Source: Triticum aestivum (lineage: Eukaryota > Streptophyta > Magnoliopsida > Poales > Poaceae). Taken from it: a DNA stretch of 64,000 bases. The position numbers and the translations under genes were made by a program. The notes under the pieces are model-generated. The model was given only the letters and a program-made list of their open reading frames with translations. It was not told the origin of the DNA and ran no database searches. This document shows, piece by piece, positions 1 through 11,437 of the stretch. Within the stretch, counting starts at the first letter, position 1. Every line of letters starts with the position of its first letter. Location: assembly GCF_018294505.1 (NCBI RefSeq), contig NC_057795.1, positions 521,053,184-521,117,183 on the forward strand, written 5' to 3'.

Positions 1-1
1 T

Positions 2-3000
2 TGTCACAACCTAGCTAGTCATGCATTAGAGTGTTGCATCATGTTTACTCTTTCATCAGAAACTTGAAATGGGGATAACAGAACCCCCAGTCCCCTCTGA
101 AACCAACTAGGGTTACTAAAATAATTTTTCAATGAACCTGAAATGCCCTTCTAAAATGCCCATCATTTTTGCCTTGGTTCAGAACCTCTGCCAAAAGTGG
201 TGCACATTTTCCTAGGCCATCCTAGGGTTTTTGATTTAAATCATAAATATTTGAATTTGGGCATTTAAAATAATATAAAATATTTAAATGCTCAAATATC
301 TCCAAACTAAAATGTTTCATGTTGGAAATAATCCAACTATGGGCCAGGAATAGTTTGGTGAATTTTTGAAGTTGCCTAGGTATTTTATTAAATTCAACAA
401 AGTTGCAGATATATTAAATAAAACAGAAACAGAAAAAAAAGGGGAAAACTTCCCTGTGCGGCCCAGCCAGCTGGCCGGCCCAGCAAGCCAGCCCAGCCCA
501 CCACCGCCGTCGTCCTCCTGGCGCCAGTCGGCCAGGCGTGTGGCCGGCGCGCGCGCACGGCCGGAGCGCCACGCCACCAGCCCGTCTGCCTGCCTCCCCC
601 CCGCCAGCGCGACGCCGCGGCGCTTCTTCTCGGTGCCGCCCCGATCCCCTGGCCTTATCCCCCTCTCTCTCCCGTGCTGCTCTCTCTCTCTCTCTCACGG
701 CCGAACACCACCGTCGCCGCCGTTCGCCATAGCCGCCGTCTCCGACCACCCCTCGCTCCCCCGACTAGCTCAGGAGCTCCGCCTCGACTCCCTCTTCCTC
801 CCCACCGCTCCACAGCTCCCCGGAAGCCCTGCATCGCCGCCACGTCGCCGTTCCCCTCTTCGGGCTCCGACCACCGTCGTCGTCGATTCGCCGTCTCCAG
901 CGCGTCCCCGAGCCCACTTCGACGCCCACTGCAACCGCGGTGAGCTACGCCACCGTTTCCCCCTCTCCTCCCCCTCGTTTCCCCACCGTAGCCTCCTCCC
1001 CACCACGGCCGAACCTCCGCCGTCGCCGAGCTCGTCGTCGACGCAGCTCCGGTGACCATTTGGTCACCCCGGCGAGTCCAACGAGTTCGCAAGACCCCGT
1101 AGAGCATCCCTAGCGCCTCGCTTCGCTCGACTTCGAGCTCCAACCCCGTTCCCGTGCACGACCGAACCCCGGCGGCCGCAGCCGAGCTCGCCGCCGTCGA
1201 CTCCGGCCACCCGACCCCAACGGACTCCGCCAAGAGCTGCGGTTTGTCCTCAGCTCCACTCCGGTGGTCTCCGCGGCCCCTCTGGTGGCCGAAATGGCCA
1301 AAACCACTCCCGCCGCCGCGTCGGGCTCGCCGGCGGCTAAACGCCGGCAGCCGACTTTGACTTTGACCACGGGTGGGCCCTGGTTGACTCCCCTGAGTCA
1401 ATGACAGGTGGGGCCCAGCCCTGTTAATTAAACAGGATTAGTTTTAATTAAATTTTAATTAAAATAATCACCCTGACATGCGGGACCCACTGTCAGGTTT
1501 GACCCAGACCTGTTCCGTTGACCTGCTGACGTCACACTGACGTCAGGCTGACGCAGTAATTGATTTTCTGAATTTAAATTAAATCAGGAAATTCCAGAAT
1601 ATTATTTAAACTTCAAAAATTCATAACTTTTATTCTGTAACTCCAAATTGGACAAATTATATATGAAAAATGATCAGAAAAATCCAATCTATCCATCTGT
1701 ACTATTTTCATGCATGATCAAACAAGTTAAATTGATATTTTAAGCAGAACAAGGAAAAGCACTTTAAAAGACCATATTTGAACTTAAAATTTGAATCCTT
1801 GATTCAAAATTGTTCAAACCCCTCTGTTCTTAGTTGCATTAGCCCAACACACTCATATTGCCATGTTTCATGCATGCATCATATTGTTGCACATTGTTTG
1901 GTGATGGTTGTGTATCGATGTCCTTTGCGACAGGTTCTGCCCCCGAGGAGTACCGTGATTACCCTAACGAAGAACCATATCAGTGCATCGAACCATCAGG
2001 CAAGCAACCAACCATTTGATCATATCGATACAATCCCATGTTCTCGCTCCTGCTCTCTTTTACTGCATTAAGACAACGCGATTCAAACTGCTGTGTGCTA
2101 CGGTAGTTGAACCCATTTCCTCTGCATGACCTGTCATTGCCACAGTAACTAGATGAAACCCACTAGCATGTGTAGGAGTTGCTTGAGCCATATGTATGTG
2201 TTGTTCCTACCTTGCTATGCCTGCTATGCTTAGAGTCGTGTCAGGTCTGGTTCATCTGGGTGATGGGCTGGAGTGAAATGATTATGTCGGTAATGAGAGT
2301 GGTGTGGTGAACACGATTTGGTAAAGGTATCGATGAAAGGCCATGTAGGAGTACATGGTGGGTTGTTTCATTGAAGCCGACCTTAAGCACTGAGATATGT
2401 ATGTGTGATTTAAGAATCAGCTACTACCATGCATTGGGCCCGAAACCAATGGACCCTCTCGGCTTCTTATTCACCCTAGTTCTCCGTCCAGGAGTTGCAA
2501 GTAGTTTCTGGTGTTTGTAGCCTACTGGAGGCCGTGGACAGCGCTGACCGTAGGGGTGGGCTGTGATGCGGTAGGTACGTGGCCGGGTGTACCGAATACC
2601 CGTTAGGTATCTCGGGAACCCTGTTCACATCGTTCGGGGCCGTATGGGAAACCTCGGCCGGACTCCCTGCGGATGGAACCTGAATAGGCGATAAACCTGG
2701 ACTGGAGGCTTAGGTGATTAGGTAGGTCGTGGCCGACACCCACGTTGGGCTTCCGCTTGAAGGTTGCCGAGTACATGTCGTGTAAACAACGGTAAGTGGT
2801 GAGAGCGTGTATGAAGAAGTACCCCCTGCAGGGTTAACATGATCTATTCGAATAGCCGCGTCCGCGGTAAAGGACTACTTGGTTGCCTATACAGTTCATA
2901 GACAAGTAAATGGAAACTACTAAAAGCCTCAAGATAAGTGTGAGTGCCGAGGATGGCTCTTCCGTAGGAAGACGGAGGCGGATCCTCGGTAGTGTATTGA

Positions 3001-4058
3001 ATTGGTGAGTAGTGGACTCGTGTGCGCAAAAATCATTTCAGTTGGAGTATCATAGGATAGCCTAGCCAAGAGTCAAAGCTGGCTTGCTGCAATAACTCCA
3101 CCAACCCCTCTTGATACTATGCATGTATGTAGGATCTGATGTAAGTCTTGCTGAGTACCTTTGTACTCATGTTGCTATAATCTACATTTTTACAGAAGAC
3201 GCTGCAACCCCTTCTGATGGGTTCTATGTAGACGTTGACATCAACGAGTAGGCTAAAGACCCAGGTGGTGACCCTGAGCTTGTGAAGGACCACGTAGTAT
3301 AGCTAGGCTTTCCAAGCCTCTTTTATTTTACTAGTTGTCTGTACTCAGACAAGTTACTTCCGCTGCTGGTTTGTATGACTGTATGACTTGTATGTGGGGT
3401 CGTGAGACCCGTACCTTTGTGTATGTTATGTATGGCTCACTGAGCCTTAAATAAAGTACTTGTGTCATAGAGTCATGTTGTGATGCTTCGTTGTATTTGC
3501 ACATATCGAGCATATTGTGTGTATGATTGAAATGCTTGGTATGTGTGGGATCTGACTATCTAGTTGTTTATCTTTAGTAGCCTCTCTTACCGGGAAATGT
3601 CTCCTAGTGTTACCGCTGAGCCATGGTAGCTTGCTACTGCTCTGGAACACTTAGGCTGGCTGGCATGTGTTCTTCTTCGTTCCTGTGTCTGTCCCTTCGG
3701 GGAAATGTCACGCTTTGAGTACCGGAGTCCTGTTAGCCCGCTACAGCCCGGTTTACCGGAGTCCTGCTAGCCCAGTGCTACAGCCCGGACCCACTTGCTG
3801 ATGACCGACACGTTCGAAGCTGGGTCATGGATGCTTGTCCCTGTAAGTCTGTGCCACTTTGGGTTTACGACTAGTCATGTCAGCCTGGGCTCTTTATCAT
3901 ATGGATGCTAGCGACACTATCATATACGTGAGCCAAAAGGCGCAAACGGTCCCGGGAAAAGGTAAGACGACACCCGTGGGGATACCGTGCGTGAGGCCGC
4001 AAAGTGATATGAGGCGTTACCAGCTAGATCGATGTGACATCGAGTCGGGGTCCTGACA
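2..4058 (+). mobile_element. Solo LTR, about 4.06 kb, family unassigned
   Basis: The segment starts TGTCACAACC and ends GTCCTGACA, giving the TG...CA ends and TGTCA/TGACA terminal inverted repeat of an LTR. No primer-binding site or gag follows the right end, so it reads as a solo LTR. The right flank begins ATTTT. Base 1 is T, compatible with a 5-bp ATTTT duplication, but only that one base of the left copy is in the window. A GC-rich, low-complexity section (about 460-1380) may be a promoter/leader region. A polyadenylation-like AATAAA lies at 3450-3455, which sets plus orientation. ORFs inside are compositional and I do not call them genes. A truncated full element is the alternative. Confidence 0.7.
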
Positions 4059-4582
4059 ATTTTTTATGGAATATTTGAGGATTTTAGGCATTGAAATCAC
4101 TGCATGAGGGGCAAGCACCAGGCCACAAGAGTGGAGGGCGCGCCCACCCCCTGGGCACGCCCCCTGTCTCGTGGGCCCCTGGTGGCCCCCCTCCACTTAT
4201 GCCAGCACCCACACACTCCATCTTCTACCCAAAAAAATCCCCATCTAGCTCAAGCACGAGTTCTAGCTCATTTTGCTGCGATTTTCGATCTCCTTGCTCA
4301 AAGGTCCATTCACAAAACTTCTTTGGGAGATTGTTGCTTGGTATGTGACTCCTCCATTGGTCCAATTAGTTTTTGTTCTAGTGCTTTATTCATTGCAAAT
4401 TTTTGCTGCATAGGTGACCATGTTCTTCAGCTTGCATGTTAAATTTATGAGATCCCAAGCAATTCTAATGCGTGATATAGGCTCTAGACACTTTTAGGAG
4501 TAGTTGCTACCAATCTTGTTTAGTTTTATTCACTTTTATTTTGAAGTTACTAAAATTTCAGAATTTTTTCAGAAAAAGAATT
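4059..4582 (+). other. Leader or LTR-like sequence of element S
   Basis: This joins the solo LTR to the start of the Athila-type ORF. It carries the GC-rich 'gggcgcgcccacccc' and 'ctcgtgggcccc' phrases typical of Triticeae gypsy LTR/leader regions, then an AT-rich leader. It does not match the last part of the S 3' LTR (13469-14873) and no PBS is visible, so the 5' LTR boundary of S cannot be placed. It may be mid-LTR sequence of S or of a related family. Confidence 0.45.
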
Positions 4583-4674
4583 ATGTCTAGGATTTTGTAC
4601 CAAGGTGATTCCTCGGTAAAGAAAGGACCCAGGATTGCTATGCGTGAGCAAGATGTTGAATTACCGAGGGACGC
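4583..4674 (+). pseudogene. Athila-type ORF, 5' fragment (element S)
   Basis: The first 30 codons plus two bases of the S ORF, starting at ATG 4583 and stopping at the insertion point of N1. The duplicated target GACGC (4670-4674 and 10498-10502) lies in the codon run, and dropping one copy rejoins this piece in frame with 10503 onward. The start is chosen because it is the first ATG after an AT-rich leader and the residues after it are basic and polar. The assignment comes from the downstream part. Confidence 0.65.
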
Positions 4675-5156
4675 TGACGGTGTCCTGGACTAGGGGGTAC
4701 TCAACGCGTCGTCTCCCGATCAGTTGGATTGGGCCGAGGACCCCCATGGCCGTATACTCATGGGCCAGTCCGGACAGTTGCCGCATACAAGGAAGATTCC
4801 AGAAGACTTGGCGATCAAGACAAAGACTCCTCCCCCACCGGCGTATTCGGCTAGGCCTCTTGTTATCCTAGGCCTCTAGTGCATTATATAAACTGAGGCC
4901 AGGCTAGTCGATAGATATACAACAACAATCATACCATAGGCTAGCTTCCAGGGTTTAGCCACCTTGATCTCGTGGTAGATCTACTCTTGTAATACCCACA
5001 TCATCAATATCAATCAAGCAGGACATAGGGTTTTACCTCCATCAAGAGGGCCCGAACCTGGGTAAAACATCGTGTCCCTTGTCTCCTGTTACCATTGATC
5101 CTAAGACGCACTGCTTGGGACCCCCTACCCGAGATCCGCCGGTTTTGACACCGACA
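4675..5156 (+). repeat. N1 5' LTR
   Basis: 482 bp, beginning TGACGGTGTCC and ending CACCGACA. A TATA-like TATATAAA lies near 4885-4892. The same length and near-identical sequence recur at 10016-10497. Its 3' quarter (the gggcccgaacc ... caccgaca stretch) is clearly related to the LTR of F. Confidence 0.93.
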
Positions 5157-6692
5157 TTGGTGCTTTCATTGAGAGTTCCGCTGTGTGATCGGCGAAAGGA
5201 TCAATGGCTCGACTGCAGGTCAACTGCGACGTCGGCTTCTTCGTCACCAGCTTGACTGGTCACCTTGGTTCGACCAAGGACTGAGTCCTACCTCCAATCG
5301 TCATGTTCGGACGAGGGCCTTCATCAACATCAACTCCGATCTCTATCAAGATCATGGAGGAATTATCCAGGGAGCCCGGGGGCTCAACGTCAACATTGCC
5401 CTCGGGCAACCGTACTGTTTTTCTAGACAGGCGGACTTGTGTCCACCGCCACCGCCTCCTCAAGCGTCGCTTTAACGATTGTTTCGGGGGACTTGTGCGG
5501 AATTGAGTCTACAAAAACCCTGGAAAATTTCGTCGAGTTCCGATGGAGGAATCTCTGGCAATCTCTGATATACCGGAGCCGCATTGAATCTGGACGAGAA
5601 TCCGGACGAGTTTAGGGCGTGGTGTCCATCTTCTAGCTCGGACTCCCTTTGGAAGATCCAACAGTTGATCGGCTGCGGAATTCCTATATCTACCACCCCT
5701 CAAAATTTCGGCTCGATCCGACCATCCAAACTCCGGGAACCTTCCGATTAGTGCATCACTTTTCGGATCTGTTTTCTGTGCGAAACGAATCCGACCCGAG
5801 TTCATCTTTTTTATGAACGGGATTTCGGACATCCTTTTTGAAGGAAGTTTTGTACGGGGTATTGTGTTTTGTTCCCGAACACATCCCACTAACTTTAAGA
5901 TCTTTTGAACATGATCTTCAACATCATGCTGGTGTCAAACCAGTCTGGCAATATTGCTTCACGGCTGCCGACCTGCGCTAGACACGTCATCACTTTGTTG
6001 AGCCGAGCTCAACTTCTCCGGATCATCATCTCGGCAAGCTGAACGAGAGTCCGGCATCACGAAGGATAAATCATCACCAACATCACCGCCCTACGGATTA
6101 CACGGAGCGGGCATACCGGCATCGCCGCACAGTCGCTTCATCAAGCCGGCATCGACCACGTCACGACCTGCATCGGCAGGGCCGCACTATTGCTTCTTCA
6201 AGCTGGTGTCCATCACGCCGACCTACTTCGACATCTCGGCTGGACCAGGGGCTTCGCCATATCTTCATCAACCTACTCCGGACACTTCGGCGTCACTAGC
6301 CGACCAGGCAATAGGTGCGCGGATCGAGTCCCAATTTTGGGAATCACTTTCCTTCGGATTGCTACAACAAATAAACCAGGTGCTATTAATCCTAGTATTT
6401 CTTTTTGCTTGTTTGGGTTTATTTTTCCCAAGGAATTATTACTCTGGTTTGTCCATCATATGCACACGGGTCTATCAAATGGTGGTCGCATTATCGACGG
6501 TCGCATGATGGTTCGGTCAGTTTCCGTACATAGTCCGGCGAACATCGCAACCGGAACTCGGACCGACCTGTGAATCCAGGCTTTGCCACGCCTTTATTGC
6601 ATTACGCCGCCGACCTGCATCGACATCGACTTCGGCGCCAGGCCATATTTCTTTTATTACTCACTTTGCATAAATTATTTATTATGCAACGA

Positions 6693-6693
6693 T

Positions 6694-6724
<31 letters not shown>

Positions 6725-6726
6725 TA
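6693..6726. repeat. (ATT)n microsatellite
   Basis: About 11 near-perfect ATT/TTA units inside N1. Simple sequence, no other signal. Confidence 0.9.
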
Positions 6727-9585
6727 TCTCTGGTTTGCACTATTTTTTGTGCACAGGAAAATGATCCAGCCGGACTATATCCTTTGACGTCACCTCGGCT
6801 GGACGAGGGGCTTCGTCAACACTTCATTACCCCATGCCAGGGACTTCGGCATCACTCTGCCGTCCTGCATTGACCGTGCTATGTCACCACTTCGGAGTGC
6901 CGAGCTCTTTGCTCCGCCACCTCGGGACCGGCTTGGGGGATGGAAACTTGTCCCGCATCAAGCTCGAACCGCGTCGTCAATACCGAACACATTAACCAGC
7001 TAAGTTGCCTTCATGCTCAAAGTTTTAAATTTCTAACTTGTGTTCGGTTCGACCAAGCATTATACTTTTTTGGAAAAAACGTTGCTTGTAAAAATTTTCC
7101 TTGTCCAAATTTTGTTTGCACATACTTGACGCGCTACCCGCGCTCATTATACCTGGGGGCTTCTTTAACAGAAGCTTATTAATTCGGGCTTTATGCCCAA
7201 CACATGTGTCACACTTCCGCATGTACCTTTTATTCACCATTATATGCATCGATATGACTTAAGTTTTGGCCAAGCTGGGTTGCCTGGCTCCTGTGCTTAC
7301 CCCTACGTTCCCGATTGTTCGGCTAGGTGGTAAAGGGAGCACCTCTGCGATTGTTACTGCCAGGTCAGCCGGGTGTGTACCTCAGACTGGGTGAAGCCGA
7401 AAGCTAGTGTTCTTAAGGGAATACTCGGTCGGTGAACTAAAAGATGATTTCTTACCTATTCATTTACCTGCCCCCAGATGTTTTTCTGCTCTTTTCGCAG
7501 TCCGGACATGCACTTTAGGGCATGCCTCCCAGGGAAAGGAACCCCTAACGGAACTATTCTCCCGAGAAGATGTTTCTTACTAACCATGTAATATAACATA
7601 ACTAGTTGGGCACTTGTCTGATAAAGCACTAATGACCCCTACGCCTGGTCTCCACGCATGCCCCGGTTTTTATAACCGCGAGGGTATTCGGACACACTCC
7701 GGACTATTGGGTCCAGAGGTTGAAGTGAAAAGGTCTGCTACGACAAACGATCTACAATCCGGCTAGAAGGCATTCTACATGTCACCTTACATTATATAGT
7801 CAACTTTTACCCAAGTCACTTGGGGGCTCTTATGTTTATTTGAGCCGTTTCATAATATGTGTTTTTCTTCTTAGTCGTTGCAAAGTTTTTATTATTATTT
7901 ATCACTCCTTTTCTCGACACGAGTGTGTGGTCACTAGCCGGGAGCCTAATTTCTCTCTCAAAACCGCTAGAGTTTAGTTTTCTAAACTGGCCTAATGAGA
8001 AGTACTCCGCCTTCGGAATGGGAGACTGAAGTCGTAGGCTGACCCGCTTGAAGTCTTGAGATAGGATGTGTCATGTTAAAGCACGGCAGAAGCACCTTTT
8101 TTCTAAAGTCCAATTTTTGGATTGGCACCGAACACTTGATATAGTTCGGACATTAACCTTTTGAATAAGTTTTTTGGCTTTTCGAGCCCATGGCACTTTT
8201 GAACTATTTGTGTGTTTTCAGCACAAGTCTCGCAGTGCAACGCCGGACACCTTTAGAGATTCGGCAAAAACATTCTCGGATATTGCTATATATGCATTGG
8301 TTTTGAATTGTGTCTTCGGTCAATAGTTGGGTTGCCCGGCTCCTACGCTTGCCTCCTATGTTCCGCTTTGTTCGGCTAGGTGTGCAAAGGAAGAACCACT
8401 GCGATTGTGCTTCCAGCTCGCATGGTCAAGCACCTCAGTGGAGAAAGCCGAAAACTGACTGTCACAATAGGTGTAAACTGGTCAGCGATCCGATGACTAT
8501 ATTAAATGACGGGCCATTCATAAAATTGGCCGAAGTGTTTCCGACTTGACCTCGACTGTCGCCGAACACTACCGGGGGCTAGTAACTGGCCTCCCAAACT
8601 AAATCCTCAATATTTTGCTCTTACATTGGAGCTGAGGTTTCATGATCATGTTTAGCATGACAACCCAAAGAAAGGAATCGATAGCGAGACTATTTTCTTT
8701 GGAAGACATTTCTTCTGTTAAAAAGTAATATAACATGTCTCTCCGCGTACCTTTGTTTATAAAACCGTATGGCCAGATTGCCTTGTTTGTTGAAAATCTT
8801 TGCCCCCATAAAGGCTTTATAAAGTAGGACAAACACTCCTCAGCTATTGGCCGAGGAAGTGGAAGCCGATGGTCGGTCAACAAAGTTTTTTACAATGCGG
8901 ATCCAAGCATTAATGACGTAAAGTACTTGGATACATAGAGTCATTACACATAATCTGTGATTTTACTATGGATATAGATCCTTAATCCGGCCTCCCGTGC
9001 CCGCATTAAGGCTCGGGGGCTACTAGGCTTCGGGCTTATTATTTACAAATATTAAAGGGGCACATCGATCCCCTGATCTGGTGTTGCCACCCGACCAGTG
9101 TCTCGGGGGCTACTGCATTGCTTGTTCTATGCAGAAAATCTTAAGTGCAATACAGTTTCCGAGGAGATTTTGATCCTCAGGTTGGTCGGCCGCACGCAGC
9201 CTGAGTCTTGAGGACTGAGCACGCCACTTTTTGCGTCCCGAAGTATTCTGCCGAGCTAGGACTTGATCCTCAGACCGATTTTGCAAATCAACATGAGTCT
9301 CAACGGTTACTGGGATCAGCGGTCTTATGTCATCCTTCAGGTGCATCTCGGGTTTTAGACCAATACACTCCTTGAGGGCTACTGGCTATATACTTCGTCA
9401 GAGAATAAATTGCATCAATAAAAAATATTGACAAAAATCGGCCCACATTCGGGGTGGTGCACCACCTCGGATGCAGTCCGACATAAAGCTCAAACGCTAG
9501 TGGCTGGCTCCATGGAGGGCATTTCCGGCATTAAGCTCGGCTAAACTCCTTCAAACTTCTTTGAACCAAGGTGATTTACGACACC

Positions 9586-9754
9586 TCGGATACAGTCCGG
9601 CGTTGGAGCTCGGATATAGTCCGGCGTTGGAGCTCGGATACAGTTCGGCGTTGGAGCTCGGATACATAGTCCGGCGATAGAGCTGGGAAGCAGTCCGGCA
9701 TTGGTGCTCGGCTGCAAAAGATACCTTGAATGCAGTCCGGCGTTAGAGCTCGGA
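9586..9754. repeat. 24-bp-period imperfect tandem repeat in N1
   Basis: Repeats of a unit containing AGTCCGGCGTTGGAGCTCGG recur about every 24 bp, four in close succession, then more diverged copies separated by short spacers. It lies in noncoding DNA about 260 bp before the N1 3' LTR. Confidence 0.8.
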
Positions 9755-10015
9755 CGCAAGAGGACACTGCCTCCCAGGAATAACTTCAGACCCGAGGCGT
9801 GGCATAAAAATAACAAGGCATTGATAAAGGCCGGAAACTTAAAGGGGCTCCTCGGCTACCCGACGTGTAAACTCGTCGAATACATTTCGGCGATCCTCAA
9901 GATAGAAGATGAGAAGATTTGTTGAACCAGTTTTCAAGACCGGCAACCAAAGATGAAGAACAGTTTGGAAGAATCGAGGAGCGTCCCTAACTTGAAGACC
10001 GGTTCATGGGGCTAC

Positions 10016-10497
10016 TGACGGTGTCCTGGACTAGGGGGTACTCAACGCGTCGTCTCCCGATCAGTTGGATTGGGCCGAGGACCCCCATGGTCGTATACTC
10101 ATGGGCCAGTCCGGACAGTTGCCGCATACAAGGAAGATTCCAGAAGACTTGGCGATCAAGACAAAGACTCCTCCCCCACCGGCGTATTCGGCTAGGCCTC
10201 TTGTTATCCTAGGCCTCTGGTGCATTATATAAACTGAGGCCAGGCTAGTCAATAGATATACAACAACAATCATACCATAGGCTAGCTTCTAGGGTTTAGC
10301 CTCCTTGATCTCGTGGTAGATCTACTCTTGTAATACCCACATCATCAATATCAATCAAGCAGGACGTAGGGTTTTACCTCCATCAAGAGGGCCCGAACCC
10401 GGGTAAAACATCGTGTCCCTTGTCTCATGTTACCATTGATCCTAAGACGCACTGCTTGGGACCCCCTACCCGAGATCCGCCGGTTTTGACACCGACA
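10016..10497 (+). repeat. N1 3' LTR
   Basis: 482 bp, matching 4675-5156 apart from about 8 substitutions seen by eye. It is followed directly by the second GACGC target copy (10498-10502) and then the resumed S ORF. Confidence 0.93.
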
Positions 10498-10502
10498 GAC
10501 GC

Positions 10503-11437
10503 GGATGTACAAGCTTATGAGTGGCCATCCGATGATTTTATGGTTGAAGCAGGCTTTAAGGAGGAATTTGACGCGTATGTCTGTAATGCTGAGCTGGAGG
10601 ACTTCTTACAAGATAAGTGTTCTCAGTACTATCAATTGACTGATTCCTTTGTGCGGAGGTTTAAATATAACTGTACGCGTAATTCTCCTAGTGTCCTATT
10701 TGATATTTATGATACATCTTACACCATGGACTTAGAGGATTTTACAACTGCTTGCAAACTTCCGCAGTGGGGTAATATTAATTATCCCCATAAATCTGAA
10801 TTTAGAGATTTCCTTGCTAGTATTACTGTGGGAGAATCCAGGGACATAGCACAAGCTACCATAGGGAGCATTCATTTTCCTGCTATACATTATTTCGCGC
10901 TCTTCATTGGTAGATGCATTAACGGTAAAGATGAAGCATGTCATATGTGTGTTCCTGATCTTTGTGTCCTTAAGAGTGCTGTGTTAGGTTATAAAGGTTA
11001 TAACTTGGGGGGCAATAGTTGCACGTAGGTTGCAGAATAATGGTAGAGCTGGAGATTTATTTGGAGGAATTTATGCAACCCATGTGGCTAATTATCTTGG
11101 TATAGCCCCACGAGAGGGTGATATGATGATACCTCCTGCTTATTTGGATTATGACGCTATGGTCAATCATCATTTTCTTAGGAGGAATGAACAATTCATC
11201 CATTATCGACTAATCTATAACATACGCAACGTCGTCCATGTTACTATTCCTGCTCCTCTCCTTTTTGATTACCAGGCAAAAGGAAGACATGTTGTTACCA
11301 GGGAAGAAGCAGATGAACAAGAGGGGAGAGCGGAGGCAGCTCGCCAACATGCCGCAGCTCAGGAGGCGGTTGCTGCTGCATCTCAGTACGACCCCAGCTA
11401 CAACTATGGGTATCAGCCAGGCGGTCCTTGGTACTAG
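10503..11437 (+). pseudogene. Athila-type ORF, main part (element S)
   Basis: Continuation of the ORF begun at 4583. Roughly 310 residues follow the junction, ending in an Ala/Gln-rich tail and a Tyr-rich C-terminus (stop at 11435-11437). From memory it resembles the 'Arabidopsis retrotransposon ORF-1' (Athila, PF03078) family. The role in the element is unknown, though it may be structural. One frameshift is visible: an extra G in the G-run near 11006-11012 moves the reading frame by one, and the downstream frame stays open to 11437. With the N1 insertion the gene is broken twice. It has no protease, RT or integrase motif, so S was non-autonomous. Family assignment is moderately sure, and the gene structure is well supported. 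Confidence 0.65.

Larger units (their letters stand above)
5157..10015 (+). other. N1 internal region, noncoding
   Basis: The region just after the LTR (TTGGTGCTTTCATTGAGAG) is the same as in F at 21196, so both probably use the same priming strategy. I could not assign the tRNA. Open frames are short (127 codons or fewer), without recognisable domains. About 7137-7800 is homologous to F at about 26510-27180, and about 8310-8830 is a diverged second copy of that module. The interior ends in a G-rich stretch (ttcatggggctac) just before the 3' LTR, acting as PPT. I see no gene here. Confidence 0.75.
4675..10497 (+). mobile_element. N1: non-autonomous Fatima-like LTR retrotransposon
   Basis: A complete 5.8-kb element with two 482-bp LTRs (4675-5156 and 10016-10497) and a perfect 5-bp TSD, GACGC. 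By eye the LTRs differ at about 8 positions (about 1.7%), which suggests a recent insertion. The interior (5157-10015) has no recognisable gag or pol. Its LTR 3' end, post-LTR sequence and a noncoding module resemble element F (20727-38324), so it is probably a non-autonomous relative depending on proteins supplied in trans. It interrupts the ORF of element S. Confidence 0.9.

Noticed and set aside
366..1401. Long overlapping ORFs on both strands (up to about 248 codons)
   Set aside because: Pro/Arg/Ser-rich low-complexity frames on both strands of the GC-rich part of the solo LTR. No domain, and overlapping frames exclude each other.
4635..4871. ORF spanning the N1 5' LTR start
   Set aside because: A frame crossing the TE junction, repeated at 10006-10212 in the other LTR, so it comes from the LTR.
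9586..9754. Possible CRISPR-like array
   Set aside because: Units are directly adjacent without unique spacers, and the organism is a plant. It is a minisatellite.
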